Shown one piece after another: positions 63,349 through 64,000 of a DNA stretch of 64,000 nucleotides (position 1 is the first letter of the stretch; each line of letters opens with the position of its first letter). The notes below the pieces were generated by a model. That model worked only from the letters and a program-made list of their open reading frames with translations, ran no database searches and had not been told where the DNA came from. The position numbers and the translations under genes were made by a program. The stretch is from Aureimonas sp. AU20 (GTDB lineage: Bacteria > Pseudomonadota > Alphaproteobacteria > Rhizobiales > Rhizobiaceae): positions 2,976,001 to 3,040,000 of the forward strand of contig NZ_CP006367.1 in NCBI RefSeq assembly GCF_001442755.1, written 5' to 3'.

Positions 63349-64000
63349 ATGCGAAAGGCACGCGGCGTGGCGAAGACAGCTTTCATCGGACTGGGCGTCA
63401 TGGGCTTTCCCATGGCCGGGCATCTCACGGCCAAGGGCGGGCACGAGGTCACGGTGTTCAACCGCACGACTGACAAAGCCGAGCGCTGGGCGAGCCAGCA
63501 TGGCGGCGCCTTTTGCGCCACCCCGCGCGAGGCGGCCGAGGGCGCCGATTTCGTCTTCGTCTGTGTTGGCAATGACGACGACGTTCGCTCCGTCGTGCTG
63601 GGTGCGGACGGCGCCTTGGCCGGCATGAAGCCCGGCGCCACGCTGGTCGACCACACCACGGCCTCGGCGGAGCTTGCCCGCGAGCTCGACCAGGCGGCGC
63701 GCGAGAAAGGCCTGCGCTTTCTCGACGCTCCGGTGTCGGGCGGTCAGGCCGGCGCGGAGAACGGGGTTCTCACCGTCATGGTCGGCGGCGAGAGCGAGAC
63801 ATTCGAGGCGGCGCGGCCGGTGATCGATTCCTACGCCCGTATGGTCGGCCTCATGGGCCCGGCGGGCTCGGGCCAGCTTGCCAAGATGATGAACCAGATC
63901 TGCATTGCCGGGCTGGTGGAAGGGCTCGCCGAGGCCATTCATTTCGGCCAGAAGGCCGGGCTCGACATCGCCACCGTCGTGGACGTCATCTCCAAGGGCG
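63349..64000 (+). CDS. 3-hydroxyisobutyrate/tartronate-semialdehyde dehydrogenase family, partial
   Basis: The gene runs off the window. The 217 visible residues show the NAD-binding start AFIGLGVMGFPMAGHLTAKG, the family motif FLDAPVSGGQAGAENGVLTV (catalytic loop) and KMMNQI with the catalytic Lys. Beta-hydroxyacid dehydrogenases act on 3-hydroxyisobutyrate, tartronate semialdehyde or related acids. A GTG at 63367 is an alternative start. It may be part of a catabolic unit that continues outside the window. Confidence 0.9.
   Translation, partial: MRKARGVAKTAFIGLGVMGFPMAGHLTAKGGHEVTVFNRTTDKAERWASQHGGAFCATPREAAEGADFVFVCVGNDDDVRSVVLGADGALAGMKPGATLVDHTTASAELARELDQAAREKGLRFLDAPVSGGQAGAENGVLTVMVGGESETFEAARPVIDSYARMVGLMGPAGSGQLAKMMNQICIAGLVEGLAEAIHFGQKAGLDIATVVDVISKG

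Overview
The window looks like chromosomal DNA of a high-GC alphaproteobacterium of the order Hyphomicrobiales (Rhizobiales); the gene families suggest something near Aurantimonas/Aureimonas, but that is inference from style and content, not from a marker comparison. Core genes (rplM-rpsI, prfC, argC, ctaA, minCDE, tRNA-Thr), a full CtrA-type box (TTAA-N7-TTAAC) in front of minC and several EcfG-type (GGAAC-N16/17-xxTT) promoters support this placement. No insertion sequence, prophage, CRISPR array or plasmid gene was seen.

Layout. 0-5 kb: 3' end of a SpoU-type rRNA methyltransferase, then a TRAP transporter (dctQM on +, two similar dctP genes on -). 5.3-7.2 kb: tRNA-Thr(UGU), a frameshifted acyltransferase and a membrane-anchored protein. 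7.3-9.9 kb: a molybdate operon with a Mo-box, a 47-residue ORF resembling only the C-terminus of ModA, then modB and modC. 9.9-15.6 kb: a GH3 glucosidase, two transglutaminase-like proteins, a DUF2171 protein and a secreted beta-propeller. 15.8-25.9 kb: release factor 3, flavin reductase, nicotinamidase, PPK2, an Mfd-like helicase, a phosphoesterase and a membrane SOUL protein. 26-32.5 kb: P450, cupin, rplM-rpsI, agmatinase, argC, ctaA. 32.5-36.9 kb: exopolysaccharide genes (Wzz/BY-kinase-like protein, Wza-like lipoprotein, WcaJ-like transferase). 36.9-44 kb: RidA, a lone osmoprotectant-type binding protein, minCDE, purU, SDR, TspO, DUF3429.

44.1-52.8 kb is a surface polysaccharide cluster: glycosyltransferase, sugar aminotransferase, rhamnan-synthesis F protein, complete dTDP-L-rhamnose pathway (rmlA divergent from rmlCBD) and a Wzm/Wzt-type exporter. 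53.2-56.6 kb holds three adjacent genes for a circularly permuted ATP-grasp, an alpha-E protein and an Anbu proteasome homologue; with the transglutaminases at 12-14 kb this matches a peptide-tagging/degradation system proposed from comparative genomics but biochemically little known. 57-64 kb: moaA, a stress-type glycine-zipper lipoprotein, small ORFs, an EamA exporter overlapping a MobA-like gene, a polar amino acid ABC transporter without its ATPase, and a truncated beta-hydroxyacid dehydrogenase gene.

The observations most worth following are the molybdate operon whose modA is reduced to a tail, the CtrA box at minC, the Anbu/ATP-grasp/alpha-E cluster together with a transglutaminase lacking the usual histidine, the exopolysaccharide BY-kinase-like protein without a Walker A lysine, and three EcfG-like promoters in front of small or unknown genes.
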